Assembly (NCBI RefSeq): GCF_004801375.1
Contig: NZ_SSNZ01000001.1
Location: 372,001 to 436,000, forward strand
Origin: Flavobacterium supellecticarium
GTDB taxonomy: Bacteria > Bacteroidota > Bacteroidia > Flavobacteriales > Flavobacteriaceae
Reading direction: 5' to 3'
Length of the DNA: 64,000 nt
Part shown: piece after piece, positions 54,720 through 64,000 of the stretch
How the letters are laid out: every line of letters begins with the position of its first letter
Numbering within the stretch: position 1 is the stretch's first letter
Notes under the pieces: model-generated
Seen by the model: only the letters and a program-made list of their open reading frames with translations
Told to the model about the DNA's origin: nothing
Databases searched by the model: none
Made by a program: the position numbers and the translations under genes

Positions 54720-55250
54720 TTAAATACTATTTTTACTATGAAAGCGAATTACATTGTTGTTTCGTTCCCATACGGCTTCTCCTTGCTCGAACGAATTAAT
54801 TATGCTTTGGGTCAAGTACCATCCCTTACTAAATTTTGTCTTCTTTAAAAATCGTCGTTTGAACAAAGTATAAAGACGGTTTGAAGCCTTCACAAAATCA
54901 TCGCTTTTGTGAAGTAGGCTTTGACTGGTAAAGATCTTCTCGGTATAATACAACCGACCTGCTTCGATGCTTTTTCCATCTTCACGCTGCGCAGAGATTA
55001 AAAAATCAATTGCTTCTGAGTTTTCAGGATTTAAAAGATAATAGCCCTGCTTCTCAATATACTCGTATTCTAATTTTTTCGAATCACGAAATATTATTAT
55101 CCTTCTATCGTGGGGGAAATTGATTTCTCTTAGTTTATTTAGGTCATCTACCTTATGAGGATATAGTTTGTACACATTACTTCTAAAAAAATCTAAAAAC
55201 TCTTTAATATCTGATTCCGTATGGAAAAAGTTTATCTGCTTGGACATCAT
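54720..55250 (-). CDS. Soluble protein of unknown function
   Basis: The 176-residue protein is soluble, basic, rich in aromatic residues, with no signal peptide. A helical start (IKEFLDFFRSNVYKLYP) is followed by strands RRIIIFRDSK and YEYIEKQGYYLLNP. I do not recognise it. It lies between the RHS operon and the mobilisation block, on the RHS strand. Met2 is an equal start. Confidence 0.65.
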   Translation of the reverse strand: MMSKQINFFHTESDIKEFLDFFRSNVYKLYPHKVDDLNKLREINFPHDRRIIIFRDSKKLEYEYIEKQGYYLLNPENSEAIDFLISAQREDGKSIEAGRLYYTEKIFTSQSLLHKSDDFVKASNRLYTLFKRRFLKKTKFSKGWYLTQSIINSFEQGEAVWERNNNVIRFHSKNSI

Positions 55251-55513
55251 AATTTATTTTTTACAAATGTGGATTCTGAAACTCAAATGCTAACAGACAT
55301 TAATTCTTTCAGTTTACACAATAGTGAGCCAATGGTTAATTTAACCATGACACAGGAAATTCGAAAAATAAAGGGAGATATTGCAGTACATAAATTTATA
55401 CTGCAATATCATAAGGAAAAATTAAATGGAGTTTACATTATTTAGCCATTAATTAGGCGGTTACTGATGCAAAATGAAAAACTACAAACAAGCACCAGGA
55501 TATTTAAAACTGT

Positions 55514-56134
55514 CTATTTTACTAAAGAATTGACGATATTATTAAATTCTTCAAGATAAAATCCGTCAAAATTATCTGTATAGAAAACTCGATACTTTTC
55601 AACCAAAGAATTATATGATGGATTTCCAACTAGCTTAGCAGCTATTATTCCTGTATTTCCGCCATACTTATATCCTGAAAATATACTTTGACCAACATCC
55701 ATATTTAAAGCCCGATCTATTGCTTCTATTGAATCGTATTCCTCAAAGAACTTCAAAGCTATATCATAAAAAGCCTTATTTACTGCTTTTACAACAAAGT
55801 CCAAATCAGACTCCGATTTAAGAAGAAAACGATAGTATTCATCATTCATTAAATTCTCCAAATCTATACCTATCGTCGCTGTCGATTTATGATACTCAGG
55901 AGCAAAATATGAACCCTTATGAAAAATATTTTCAATTACATTTTTTCTAATTAATAAACCTATTTTGATTTCCCAATAGTCCTCAAAATCTAAAAAAATC
56001 AATTGAAATTTATGCCAGCCTTCTTTAGTACGGCGCGTAAACTCACTAAGTCTTTTATTAAGCCTGAAACTTTCGTTTCTTAACTGTTCATCAACTTTTT
56101 GTAACAAGAGTTCCTTTAATTCTAATTTATTCAT
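55514..56134 (-). CDS. Helical soluble protein downstream of the RHS genes
   Basis: The 206-residue protein is soluble with mixed helix and strand; WHKFQLIFLDFEDYWEIKIGLL (split by a turn) is the most distinct segment. It overlaps the lipoprotein gene by 4 bases (ATGA), so they are translated together. As the last gene of the run that starts with the RHS protein it may belong to the toxin-immunity cargo. No known family is claimed. Confidence 0.65.
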   Translation of the reverse strand: MNKLELKELLLQKVDEQLRNESFRLNKRLSEFTRRTKEGWHKFQLIFLDFEDYWEIKIGLLIRKNVIENIFHKGSYFAPEYHKSTATIGIDLENLMNDEYYRFLLKSESDLDFVVKAVNKAFYDIALKFFEEYDSIEAIDRALNMDVGQSIFSGYKYGGNTGIIAAKLVGNPSYNSLVEKYRVFYTDNFDGFYLEEFNNIVNSLVK

Positions 56135-56508
56135 TTAATCGGAATATTGAAAACATGAAAAATTGTTTTTTCTGCATTTTTATAAGAAACTCTTAGCGCA
56201 ATTTTATTATTAACCACATCTTCCTTCTTGGGTGTTAGCTCAAGGGTTATTTGATTCTCTGGATTTGATTCTGTCTTAATTAATTTAATCCCCGGCGCAG
56301 AAAAAACCAAAGATTCTTTATTAATGTTTTCAGTTAAAACATTAACCAAAACAGGATTATCAACTTTTAAAAAAGGATCACCGTTCTTAAAGACTAATAA
56401 GATCCTTTCACTATCATTTCTAAAAATCAAACTGTGATCATCGGCTATCCTTTTTGAAGTACAACCAAAAAGCACCAGAATAATTAAAATTGTCATAATT
56501 TTATTCAT
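56131..56508 (-). CDS. Small lipoprotein downstream of the RHS genes
   Basis: The 125-residue protein has a lipoprotein signal (ILIILVLFGC, Cys16) and a beta-rich mature part. It is 7 bases after the small membrane-protein gene and overlaps the next gene. Role unknown; an envelope-located partner of the RHS protein is possible. Confidence 0.68.
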   Translation of the reverse strand: MNKIMTILIILVLFGCTSKRIADDHSLIFRNDSERILLVFKNGDPFLKVDNPVLVNVLTENINKESLVFSAPGIKLIKTESNPENQITLELTPKKEDVVNNKIALRVSYKNAEKTIFHVFNIPIK

Positions 56509-56515
56509 ATTCTAT

Positions 56516-56707
56516 TTACCTTTTAAGGATATAACTAATCAAAAGTGCAATTCCACCTAATATTGCTATCGATAATGTAGCATTTATATAAGGATCTTCT
56601 TTTAACAACGAATCAAATGTTCTTCGCTTATGAAGAAACACCCATCTTATAAATGCGCCTGGATACCTAAAAAGCAATACAATTACGACTTCCAATATCA
56701 TTTCCAT
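56516..56707 (-). CDS. Small two-helix membrane protein after the RHS gene
   Basis: The 63-residue protein has two membrane segments (about 5-25 and 42-60) joined by a basic loop (HKRRTFDSLLKED). It starts 9 bases after the RHS stop. Small membrane proteins of this type are common directly after Bacteroidota RHS genes. Function unknown. Confidence 0.65.
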   Translation of the reverse strand: MEMILEVVIVLLFRYPGAFIRWVFLHKRRTFDSLLKEDPYINATLSIAILGGIALLISYILKR

Positions 56708-56716
56708 AATTATTAT

Positions 56717-59700
56717 TTATTTTTCTAAAGATTTCATTCCTTCTTTTATAGCGGTCTTGACTACTGTCTTAACAGCGGTGTTAATTAGCGGATTAGTAGC
56801 AGCTTTTACTGGTAGAGCTATTAGAGCTGCTGTATTATTAAGAACATCTTGCCCTTCCTTAAAACTCATACTACCTGTGGACGTATGACTTCTTCCCGAC
56901 TCAATTTTCCAATTATTTAGTTCAAACGTATTTGGTAACAAAACATTATCCCTATTTCTTGCGCCTCCTTCATGTAAACCCTCATTCAAAATAATGTTAG
57001 CTTGATTTACCATAGGAAAAATTATATCTTGAGGAGTTTCAAAAATTGGTGCAACAATATCTGATGCCAATTTTAGAGCCTTTTCCTTTAAACTTAAATG
57101 AGAAACAATGTCTGACCCCGTTTGTCCTATCGCTAAACTTTCACCTTTAGCGTAACTTTTATTATTGACAACATCTTTGAAGGATCCATCATTATTAAGT
57201 TTATACTGATTTCCATCTCCTGTTGCTACATCTGTATGAGTTCCTAAATAATCATATCCTTCTTTAGCGCCATTTCCGTCAAACCATTCAATATTACTAT
57301 TACTCTGATTTTGATACCAATCATCATTATCAATAGCTTGCATGCCATCGGGATCAATGAAATATACAGGATTATTATAGGCATAATTATACGGAGTCCA
57401 CCTTCTGGAATTCTCAGCAAGCGGATCAATATTCATCCATCGGCCAATTGCGGCATCATAGTTCCTTGCTCCATAATCGTAGAAGTTCAGCCCTAGTTCA
57501 TCCTGAAATTCTTTACCATTGTACTTATACTTGTAAGGGTTAACAGGTGTTCGACTTCCTTCCTGTACAAGTTCTGACCGATAGTAACCGGGAGCATTTT
57601 CAGCAGGAACAAATACATAGGATTGATTATTATATGCCTTATGCTGAAGACCGAATGGATAAAAGTGATTTTCCGTAACGATCTGTAATGCACCTTGTTT
57701 ATCATTCCATGTAAAACTACTTCGGATATTACCGATATGATCTACGTAATTAAATACATAGTTAAAGAACGTCCCAGTTACATTTACATACCCTTCTGAA
57801 TGCGGAAAGAATTTCAGGGTTTGGTTTTCATATTGAAAACCCTGCTGATAATCGGTTAAAACATTGCTTGTTGGTGTGGTTACTCTTTTCTGTACCTTAA
57901 CTCCTTCGGCATTGTAAATATAATTAATTTTTCCTCCGCCATTAAAAACTATTTCGGATGGTAAATTAAGGTGATTGTAGTTAACAGCGGTAATACCTTT
58001 ATTCTCATCTTTAATAAGGTTACCGAAGGTATCATAGGCATAATCGTTAGCGGTACTTCCGTATTGATTATCCTGAAAGCCCTCCGGATTGTTGGTAGCA
58101 TCATTGACCCGCATTAACTGATTGCCATTGTAAACATAGCTCAGATCGTCAATATCAATTGCAAACAGCGGACTGTCAAGATTTCCTTTCCTTTTTAAAC
58201 CTGTAATATTTCCGTTTTTATCATAGAATATTTCCTCATCATAGGATTTTGGTACGGGCACATTGCTAATCGGTTTTTGATAGAACGCCTTTAAGAGCCT
58301 GTTTAAAGCATCGTATTTATAGCCGTATTTCCTTAATTGGTTATCGCTCGCTGAAATCCAGAACGTTTCGGAAATATTCCCGTTGTACAAGGGTCTTACG
58401 TCCCCGTTCACACTACTTTGTGCGGTATTTATGATTCCGTTTTCACTCTCGGTTACCGTATTGTAATTGATCTTAAATCCAAAAAGATCACCTTGTCCCA
58501 AAGTAAAACCTGCGCTTCCAGTCGGTGCATCGTTGTTAATGTCGGTGAGCCATCCGCGGATATTGTGACGGTAATCGACTTTTTGTAATCCGATCGCGCC
58601 TGTAACATCTGTTCCGCCTACATTCTTGGATACCAACCGCCCTAAATCATCATAGGTGTTCTTTGCGATCAGTTGCTCAGCACCTCCGTTTATCCTGTGA
58701 GTATGCAAGAGTAATCGATCCTGATCGGTGTAGCTATAACTGTCTTTAACGGATAGTTCATTACTGCTAGAATTTAGTTTATGGAAGGTTTGTGTCTGCT
58801 CGACTTTTCCGTTAAAGTCTAGCTTATTATCCACTCGCGTATAACCACCCAACTGATTTAATGTAGTTGAACGGATAACACGGTACTTAGTGTCATAAAA
58901 GGTCTGGGTTTGCTCGTTCAATGTCTCGGAAGCCGAAGTCAGCACGCGAACCCAATTTCCCGTAGCCTGTCCGACAACGGAAACTGCGACATCCTGACCC
59001 TCGATCGAAGCAGGCGGAACAATAGCTCCCGGATACCCATAATCATCATAGTAGGTTACACTTAATAATTTTATTCCACTGGTAGGTACTACCAGATTGG
59101 TATAGGCTATCGCTACGTTATCTACATCTATGGTAGTCCCCGGACGTAAGCGTTTTTCCGAAAAATTAGTCGTCTCCGCATTGTACTGTTGTTGCAAAGA
59201 GATTCTCGGTGCTGTACTCTGTAACCATCCGGTATAAACCACGCGGTCAAGGCCATCGTACTTGCTGATCAAATATCCTTTTTCAGTACCACCAAATGGG
59301 GATAAAGTCAGCCCTGTTGCCACAACACGATCCAGTTTATCGTATATGATCGATTCCCATTGCTTACCCGGTAGTTTTTTCTCCACCATCCGGTTACGAT
59401 GGTCGTATTTATACTGATAGCATAGATCATCCAACTGGCTAGCAGGATTCGTTACCAAAGGCGGAATCACATAGGTCTGGTTTCCATAGATGTCATATAC
59501 GTAGTAAGTATCGTGCGCCCCATTGTTATAGGTGCGTTTTAATACCACTCGACCTTCTTTATCCGTAAATTCTTCACTGGTATTGTTGGTTCCCGACTTC
59601 CAGTTTTCGTCTCTAGTTATGGTTTTGTACAACTGGTTCGCACTGTAAAAACCTTTATCCTGTAACTGGATATTGTAAACACCACTCGCATCATCCCAAG

Positions 59701-60202
59701 TGGTTGCCGCAAAATAGTTTTTGACCTCATTGGTAATGTTCGTCTCATAAGCTGTTTTTATCGTATGATCCATTTCAGCATTCGGGTTAACCTGCCAGTC
59801 TGCTCCCGGTGCGCCAAGTTTTAACAGGCGCGCCGACGGTGAGGTTTCCAGTACCTTTTCGCTGTACGGATACTGACCGCTGTACTGCGGATAGTTCAGC
59901 GTAGCGGACTGTGCGCCCGTCTGGAAGCTCATATCATTGCTTGTAGCCGGATACGGCAGGTATTCTTTTAACTGACGTCCCAGATCGTATTCGATATGGG
60001 TGATCAGGTCTTTACCGTTGCCGGATTGCTTGTTTACGTTCTGCTGTACCGGACGTCCCAGACCGTCATAATAGGTGACCGTCGATAAGGGGCGACCGCT
60101 GTTAGCTGCACGGTACGTCGTTTTCTTTGACCAGTTTTGCGTATTGGTCTGCGCCACCATCAAAATCGGGCAGCACAATAAGAGAAATAATATTTTTTTC
60201 AT
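56717..60202 (-). CDS. RHS-repeat protein with DUF6443 domain and variable C-terminal tip
   Basis: The ATG at 60202 (1161 residues) begins a signal peptide (MKKILFLLLCCPILMVAQ). A DUF6443 domain follows (STVTYYDGLGRPVQQNV), then many YD/RHS repeats (YDKLDRVVATG, YDDLGRLVSKN), and the RHS core NFYDYGARNYDAAIGRWMNI...PDGMQ. After the core, about 208 residues (56717 to about 57345) form a tip that is AT-richer than the core and has no match I can name; it may be a toxin. It follows its RHS partner gene closely. RHS shells enclose a C-terminal toxin that is exported, here probably by the Sec and type IX route. Confidence 0.93.
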   Translation of the reverse strand: MKKILFLLLCCPILMVAQTNTQNWSKKTTYRAANSGRPLSTVTYYDGLGRPVQQNVNKQSGNGKDLITHIEYDLGRQLKEYLPYPATSNDMSFQTGAQSATLNYPQYSGQYPYSEKVLETSPSARLLKLGAPGADWQVNPNAEMDHTIKTAYETNITNEVKNYFAATTWDDASGVYNIQLQDKGFYSANQLYKTITRDENWKSGTNNTSEEFTDKEGRVVLKRTYNNGAHDTYYVYDIYGNQTYVIPPLVTNPASQLDDLCYQYKYDHRNRMVEKKLPGKQWESIIYDKLDRVVATGLTLSPFGGTEKGYLISKYDGLDRVVYTGWLQSTAPRISLQQQYNAETTNFSEKRLRPGTTIDVDNVAIAYTNLVVPTSGIKLLSVTYYDDYGYPGAIVPPASIEGQDVAVSVVGQATGNWVRVLTSASETLNEQTQTFYDTKYRVIRSTTLNQLGGYTRVDNKLDFNGKVEQTQTFHKLNSSSNELSVKDSYSYTDQDRLLLHTHRINGGAEQLIAKNTYDDLGRLVSKNVGGTDVTGAIGLQKVDYRHNIRGWLTDINNDAPTGSAGFTLGQGDLFGFKINYNTVTESENGIINTAQSSVNGDVRPLYNGNISETFWISASDNQLRKYGYKYDALNRLLKAFYQKPISNVPVPKSYDEEIFYDKNGNITGLKRKGNLDSPLFAIDIDDLSYVYNGNQLMRVNDATNNPEGFQDNQYGSTANDYAYDTFGNLIKDENKGITAVNYNHLNLPSEIVFNGGGKINYIYNAEGVKVQKRVTTPTSNVLTDYQQGFQYENQTLKFFPHSEGYVNVTGTFFNYVFNYVDHIGNIRSSFTWNDKQGALQIVTENHFYPFGLQHKAYNNQSYVFVPAENAPGYYRSELVQEGSRTPVNPYKYKYNGKEFQDELGLNFYDYGARNYDAAIGRWMNIDPLAENSRRWTPYNYAYNNPVYFIDPDGMQAIDNDDWYQNQSNSNIEWFDGNGAKEGYDYLGTHTDVATGDGNQYKLNNDGSFKDVVNNKSYAKGESLAIGQTGSDIVSHLSLKEKALKLASDIVAPIFETPQDIIFPMVNQANIILNEGLHEGGARNRDNVLLPNTFELNNWKIESGRSHTSTGSMSFKEGQDVLNNTAALIALPVKAATNPLINTAVKTVVKTAIKEGMKSLEK

Positions 60203-60215
60203 GGTGTAGCCTGTC

Positions 60216-63200
60216 TTAGTTAAGTTTATAATTGGTATCATACTCTTCGATGATATTGCCATCGTGGTCTTTGATACGTTTTAATCGCAATAGCGCATCG
60301 TATTCGTAGTAGGTACTGCGGCAGTTTCCATCCACCGTACGGCGCAGTAAACGCGTAAACGTATCGTAATAGTACCACGTTACCGTTGCTCCGGGATAAA
60401 TAGCACCCAATGTACAAGGTGCAGGTGTACCCGGCTCAAAATCAACAGGGATATTCGGTGCCTGATCGGGTACTGCATCCGATCCATTGTAATTTTCGAT
60501 CTTGGCTTTTAGGTTATCATACCCGTCATATTCATAACGTATTCTTGCACCTTTATCCATTGTTAATAGGGTCAGATTTCCGCGGTTGTCATAGGCTTTG
60601 AACTGCACACGGTCTTCCAGTGGGCGGCTACCTTTTGACTGCTGGATCATCTCCGGCAAAATCAGATCAAGCGTTGTTCCCCAATTTTTATACAGTGTTC
60701 GGTTGGTCGTTACCAGAACCGGAAGGCTGTTATCAGTGCGATAGGTTTTTACCTCGATAGGATGATTGATTTTGTTCTTCTCAACCAGTTTAGTATAAGC
60801 GCTCAATTGATCTGCGGTCACCCCGGATAAGGTTGTGGCCTGATCTGCATAGGTATTGCGTACCTCGGTAAAATTATTGTTTTCACTTACGGTAGTCTTT
60901 ACTTTTGTAGGTAAGCCCGGTAATCCATCATAGCTGTATTCTGTTACGGATGTCACTGGTTTATAATTGGCTTCAAATGCAGCATCCATCGTCAGTGGCA
61001 TCGGTACAATAAACTCCTTTTGACTTTTGGAAATAAGGTTTACCTTTTTGGACATAAACTCAAACTTGGCGATGTCCAGATTGTCCGCACCATCAGTGGG
61101 ATAACCGCAGTTCATATGCGCGTAACCGCCTATAACTCCCGTCATACCGTTTCCGTACGGAATATAATCGTATTCATATTTCTGTTCGCTTACTTTATAC
61201 AGGGTATTACCACGTTTCATAATCTCCATTTCCGAAAGCAATGTGCCTTCATAGATATATTGCAGATTCCCTCTGTACATTGCGTGTTCATTCTGGAACG
61301 GACTTACATAAAACGGGTGGATTTCCTGATAGGTAGAGGAAGACTTGTTTACAAACTGCTTCTGTTTTCCGCCCAGTTCAAAATTATCACCACCATAACT
61401 TACCGTTACATACTCGTATTTCTGGTCAAAAGCACTGGTAAATACACTTGACGAGTACAGGGTACGTAACTTGATCTCTCCGGTACGGCTCATCCATCCG
61501 GGACCTAAAACACCGCCCGGACTACAGCATTTGGTCAGAAACAGCTCGGTCACATAATCAACGTTCTTTTTGAATGTCAGAAGTGAAAACGGATCGACAT
61601 ATACGTCCTTAGCCTGCGTGTAATAAAAGCGTTTGCTAAATGCCGTTTGGTCATTCTCCGTAAAATCCGTGGTACGCTTTACCCGTAGTCCACCTTGTTC
61701 ATCCACCGTCTTAAACCCACGCGTATGGAAAAAGTAAGCGCTGGCTTCATACATCACCGGAGCCGAATAATTGTTGTACATTTCCACGGTATAGATATGA
61801 TCCTTGATCACATTTACGGTAAACTCACGGCTAAAATTAAACTCGCCCGTTCCGATCTCCTGATTACCGTCCGGCATCTGTACCAGAAAGGACTGTACTG
61901 TCCCCGTGGTCTGATCTACAAGTCTAAATGTAATCCTGTCGGTATGTCCCATCTGGGCATCGGCCATCAGATCAACCCGTACTTTGATTTCTTCATCAAT
62001 AACTGCCGAACTGGTTCCAAATGTCCCGTCAGGATTCGCAATAAAATCACCTAAAGGTATTGCTGTATTGGTTTTGGATGCAGGAACCCTGCCGGGACTG
62101 TTACGCCATATCAGCATGGAACGTCCCTGTCTGTCATAGGCTTTTGCCTTTGGTGTCTCGTATTCAAAAATGGTATATCCTTTGGTCGGATACGTAATTT
62201 TGACCAGACTTCCTTTGGCCATGTGTGCCGCGCTTGGGCTACGGTCAGCCAGATTCGGGTAATAGTTATGGAACAATAAATCTTCGTTCTGCGGCAATGC
62301 GGTCGTATTGCCAGTCTTACCGTTATAATATCCTAATAAATCCTTTGCTTCACTTCTACGGTTAGGCAGTCCGAGCGGATCATTATATTCCAGTATATAT
62401 TCCTCGTTTTTACGTCCGTGACCACTACCGTAATTACGGTCTTTATCAAATTCTACTTTCGTTAGAAAGAACCGTTCGGAAGTCGTTTTGGTCTGTGGAA
62501 ACAGGTAAGTAAATTCAGCCTTGCGCACCATCGTACTACCTTCCTTGACTTCTACATTATCCAGTACATATTTGTAGTTCCCACCGGAACCGTTACTGCG
62601 GTTGAATAGGATTTGTAGATAACTGTGCGGGCTATAGATCCGTTTCAGCCATTTACCGTTTAGGGTCACTGTCGCACTGCTATTGATCGCGTGTTGTCCT
62701 TCATTGGTCGGTGGACGTTTGCACAATTCATCTTCGCGTGTTTCCAGTACTTTTACCGTTACGCTTTCTTCCTGACTTGTCCACACCGAGTGCGTTACCG
62801 TATCGGTATCGTATTCAAATAAGATCACACCATAATCCGGGTGCTGGATCTTGTGCAGGTAAAATCCGGTATTGGCATAGGGGTTATCTCGGTGTGAACC
62901 CATAAACGAACTTTCGCACGCGCCCTCTCCGCCGAAATAATATTTGATCCCGTCAGGCGTGGTGATACAGAACTCCTGACTATTACGCAAGCGTTGGCGC
63001 ATATCGGATTCGCTACCCACAATTTCGACTTTTAGCGGACTGTCCACTTTTGACAGTTTAGGCATAAAGTCTGCATCCAGATAAAACGTACCGGAATAAT
63101 TTCCGAATGAAAAATTCCATAAGTCAGGTTTAAAATCATAATGCTTACGCGCGCCAACAAATACCCCGTTCAGGAAATAACTATGAGCAGAGCCATTGAC

Positions 63201-63599
63201 CAACTGATTTGGAATGATCATGTCTGCTGTCAGACGTTTATCTGCCGATATGGATTCATCCGGCGCATCATTGATCGTACGGGAAATAACCCCACCTGCA
63301 TTAAGTATCCAGTTGATTCCTGTCCAAGTAGCAGTTTGATTGACCTTAACACCCGCGGCGGAATAATTCAGGGTTATAGGCAATTCCAGTTTTCCGACCT
63401 TTGCCGTGTAGATCGGTATGGTAGCATTGACCATTCCCGAAAATTCATTGACAGGAATGTCACCAAATTTGGTTAAGGCAAAGGCTTGTGGCGATGGAAC
63501 GGTAACATCGGGCTTAACGATCTTTCCGTTACCTTCATCCTGAGCCATAGTTGTCGCATAAAGCCCTAAAAGCAGTAAAGAGAGTATTATTTTTTTCAT
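60216..63599 (-). CDS. Large RHS-associated exported protein
   Basis: The 1127-residue protein has a signal peptide (LLLLGLYATTMAQ), an N-terminal SpvB-like or plug-like beta region (PSPQAFALTKFGDIPVNEF, PITLNYSAAGVKV) and ends in a few YD-type repeats (RVQFKAYDNRGNLTLL, YYYDTFTRLLRRTVDG, YYEYDALLRLKRI). It is 13 bases upstream of the DUF6443 RHS gene and is the standard partner in Bacteroidota. No separate toxin tip is seen; it probably forms part of the same shell. Confidence 0.88.
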   Translation of the reverse strand: MKKIILSLLLLGLYATTMAQDEGNGKIVKPDVTVPSPQAFALTKFGDIPVNEFSGMVNATIPIYTAKVGKLELPITLNYSAAGVKVNQTATWTGINWILNAGGVISRTINDAPDESISADKRLTADMIIPNQLVNGSAHSYFLNGVFVGARKHYDFKPDLWNFSFGNYSGTFYLDADFMPKLSKVDSPLKVEIVGSESDMRQRLRNSQEFCITTPDGIKYYFGGEGACESSFMGSHRDNPYANTGFYLHKIQHPDYGVILFEYDTDTVTHSVWTSQEESVTVKVLETREDELCKRPPTNEGQHAINSSATVTLNGKWLKRIYSPHSYLQILFNRSNGSGGNYKYVLDNVEVKEGSTMVRKAEFTYLFPQTKTTSERFFLTKVEFDKDRNYGSGHGRKNEEYILEYNDPLGLPNRRSEAKDLLGYYNGKTGNTTALPQNEDLLFHNYYPNLADRSPSAAHMAKGSLVKITYPTKGYTIFEYETPKAKAYDRQGRSMLIWRNSPGRVPASKTNTAIPLGDFIANPDGTFGTSSAVIDEEIKVRVDLMADAQMGHTDRITFRLVDQTTGTVQSFLVQMPDGNQEIGTGEFNFSREFTVNVIKDHIYTVEMYNNYSAPVMYEASAYFFHTRGFKTVDEQGGLRVKRTTDFTENDQTAFSKRFYYTQAKDVYVDPFSLLTFKKNVDYVTELFLTKCCSPGGVLGPGWMSRTGEIKLRTLYSSSVFTSAFDQKYEYVTVSYGGDNFELGGKQKQFVNKSSSTYQEIHPFYVSPFQNEHAMYRGNLQYIYEGTLLSEMEIMKRGNTLYKVSEQKYEYDYIPYGNGMTGVIGGYAHMNCGYPTDGADNLDIAKFEFMSKKVNLISKSQKEFIVPMPLTMDAAFEANYKPVTSVTEYSYDGLPGLPTKVKTTVSENNNFTEVRNTYADQATTLSGVTADQLSAYTKLVEKNKINHPIEVKTYRTDNSLPVLVTTNRTLYKNWGTTLDLILPEMIQQSKGSRPLEDRVQFKAYDNRGNLTLLTMDKGARIRYEYDGYDNLKAKIENYNGSDAVPDQAPNIPVDFEPGTPAPCTLGAIYPGATVTWYYYDTFTRLLRRTVDGNCRSTYYEYDALLRLKRIKDHDGNIIEEYDTNYKLN

Positions 63600-63608
63600 G
63601 TTTGTTTT

Positions 63609-64000
63609 TTATTTAGGTTGGATACCCTTGATCACTTTTACCGAATCGTATTGCACGTTGGTACGAATTTCCACAATATAGATCCCTTCCGGATACGAAC
63701 TTAAATCTACCGGTACGGTACGACCGTCAATTGAAAATTGTTGAAGTTGTCTTCCCGATAAATCGAATACAGAAGCGATTCCGGTTTGGAAATCGTAGCC
63801 CACAATAATGTTGGTAAATTGCTGCGCCGGGTTTGGCAAGGCTTCAATAGCTGGCTTGTCCAGTTCTTTTTTATAGCGGTCTTTTAATTTAACTACCCAA
63901 AAATCGCTACCACCATTTCCGCCGTTTTTATCTCGTGACGGTTTCCCTTTAGAAGTTCCAGCTAAAAGGTAGCCGCCATCACGGGTTTCTACTAATCGGC
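63609..64000 (-). CDS. T9SS-secreted protein, C-terminal part (5' end off window)
   Basis: The open frame runs off the right edge. The seen part has a propeller-like repeat end (RDGGYLLAGTSKGKPSRDKN, GGSDFWVVKLKD), a linker PNPAQQF, and a type IX sorting domain: ASVFDLSGRQLQQFS, VDLSSYPEGIYIVEI, SVKVIKG. It is exported to the cell surface. It is 9 bases upstream of the RHS-associated gene, so it heads or belongs to that operon. Confidence 0.9.
   Translation of the reverse strand, partial: RLVETRDGGYLLAGTSKGKPSRDKNGGNGGSDFWVVKLKDRYKKELDKPAIEALPNPAQQFTNIIVGYDFQTGIASVFDLSGRQLQQFSIDGRTVPVDLSSYPEGIYIVEIRTNVQYDSVKVIKGIQPK

Noticed and set aside
55221..55445. Plus-strand frame of 74 codons
   Set aside because: It partly overlaps the start of the leftward gene at 55250 and shows no family features or start signal.
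1..64000. Insertion sequences, integrase gene, tRNA attachment site
   Set aside because: No transposase, tyrosine or serine recombinase or tRNA gene was seen, so the element's ends are outside the window.

Overview
The window looks like part of an integrative/conjugative or mobilisable element of a Bacteroidota bacterium, probably a Sphingobacteriaceae member (Sphingobacterium/Pedobacter-like). This rests on SusC/SusD with an STN domain and FecR, two ECF sigma factors, LytTR, MauE/DoxX and DUF6520 proteins, DUF6443-type RHS proteins, a T9SS sorting tail, TAnnTTTG-type -7 boxes, and Bacteroidetes-type Tra and Mob proteins. No rRNA, tRNA or CRISPR array was seen. Assignments come from reading translations by eye; no database search was run.

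Layout. 1-5.6 kb (minus): left conjugation block with a DNA methylase/SNF2 helicase running off the left edge, a small helical protein, TraE (DUF4134) and a membrane-anchored protein. 5.9-7.1 kb: RteC-like regulator. 7.4-8.5 kb: ECF sigma factor with an overlapping membrane partner, followed by a secreted protein. 9.1-15 kb: a HEPN / DUF4365 nuclease / DUF6602 nuclease / GNAT run, a four-helix membrane protein, and remnants of a PIN gene and a second nuclease gene. 15.2-33.8 kb: a SusCD-type locus (sigma, FecR, SusC, SusD, TlpA-like reductase, then DUF6520, MauE/DoxX and a LytTR membrane regulator on the opposite strand). Its sigma and FecR genes are separated by an 8 kb block holding a giant metallo-beta-lactamase-fold protein, a two-gene module duplicated in tandem with the second copy decayed, and a Cas2-like/GIY-YIG-like pair. 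34.3-43.7 kb: three two-gene modules that look like defence systems: DUF3800 with an HTH/glycine-rich membrane protein; a caspase-like protease with an alpha/beta hydrolase; and a HEAT-like protein with a PD-(D/E)XK-like nuclease. 43.9-45.9 kb: CYTH, NudK and deoxyribosyltransferase-like operon plus GNAT. 46-48.1 kb: small proteins, TraQ and TraO. 50.2-54.1 kb: putative oriT, MobA-like accessory protein, HHH relaxase and coupling protein. 54.1-64 kb (minus): small membrane and lipoprotein genes, two large RHS-family proteins and a truncated T9SS protein.

How it fits together: relaxase, accessory protein, coupling ATPase, TraE/O/Q and the methylase-helicase point to DNA transfer. The 7-46 kb stretch between the blocks behaves as cargo: AT-rich, many short operons in both orientations, gene fragments at junctions, and several nuclease- or protease-based modules. 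The best candidates for an undescribed system are the caspase-hydrolase pair, the HEAT-nuclease pair, the HEPN/DUF4365/DUF6602 operon and the 1808-residue MBL-fold protein. Functions for these are inferred from motifs and context only.
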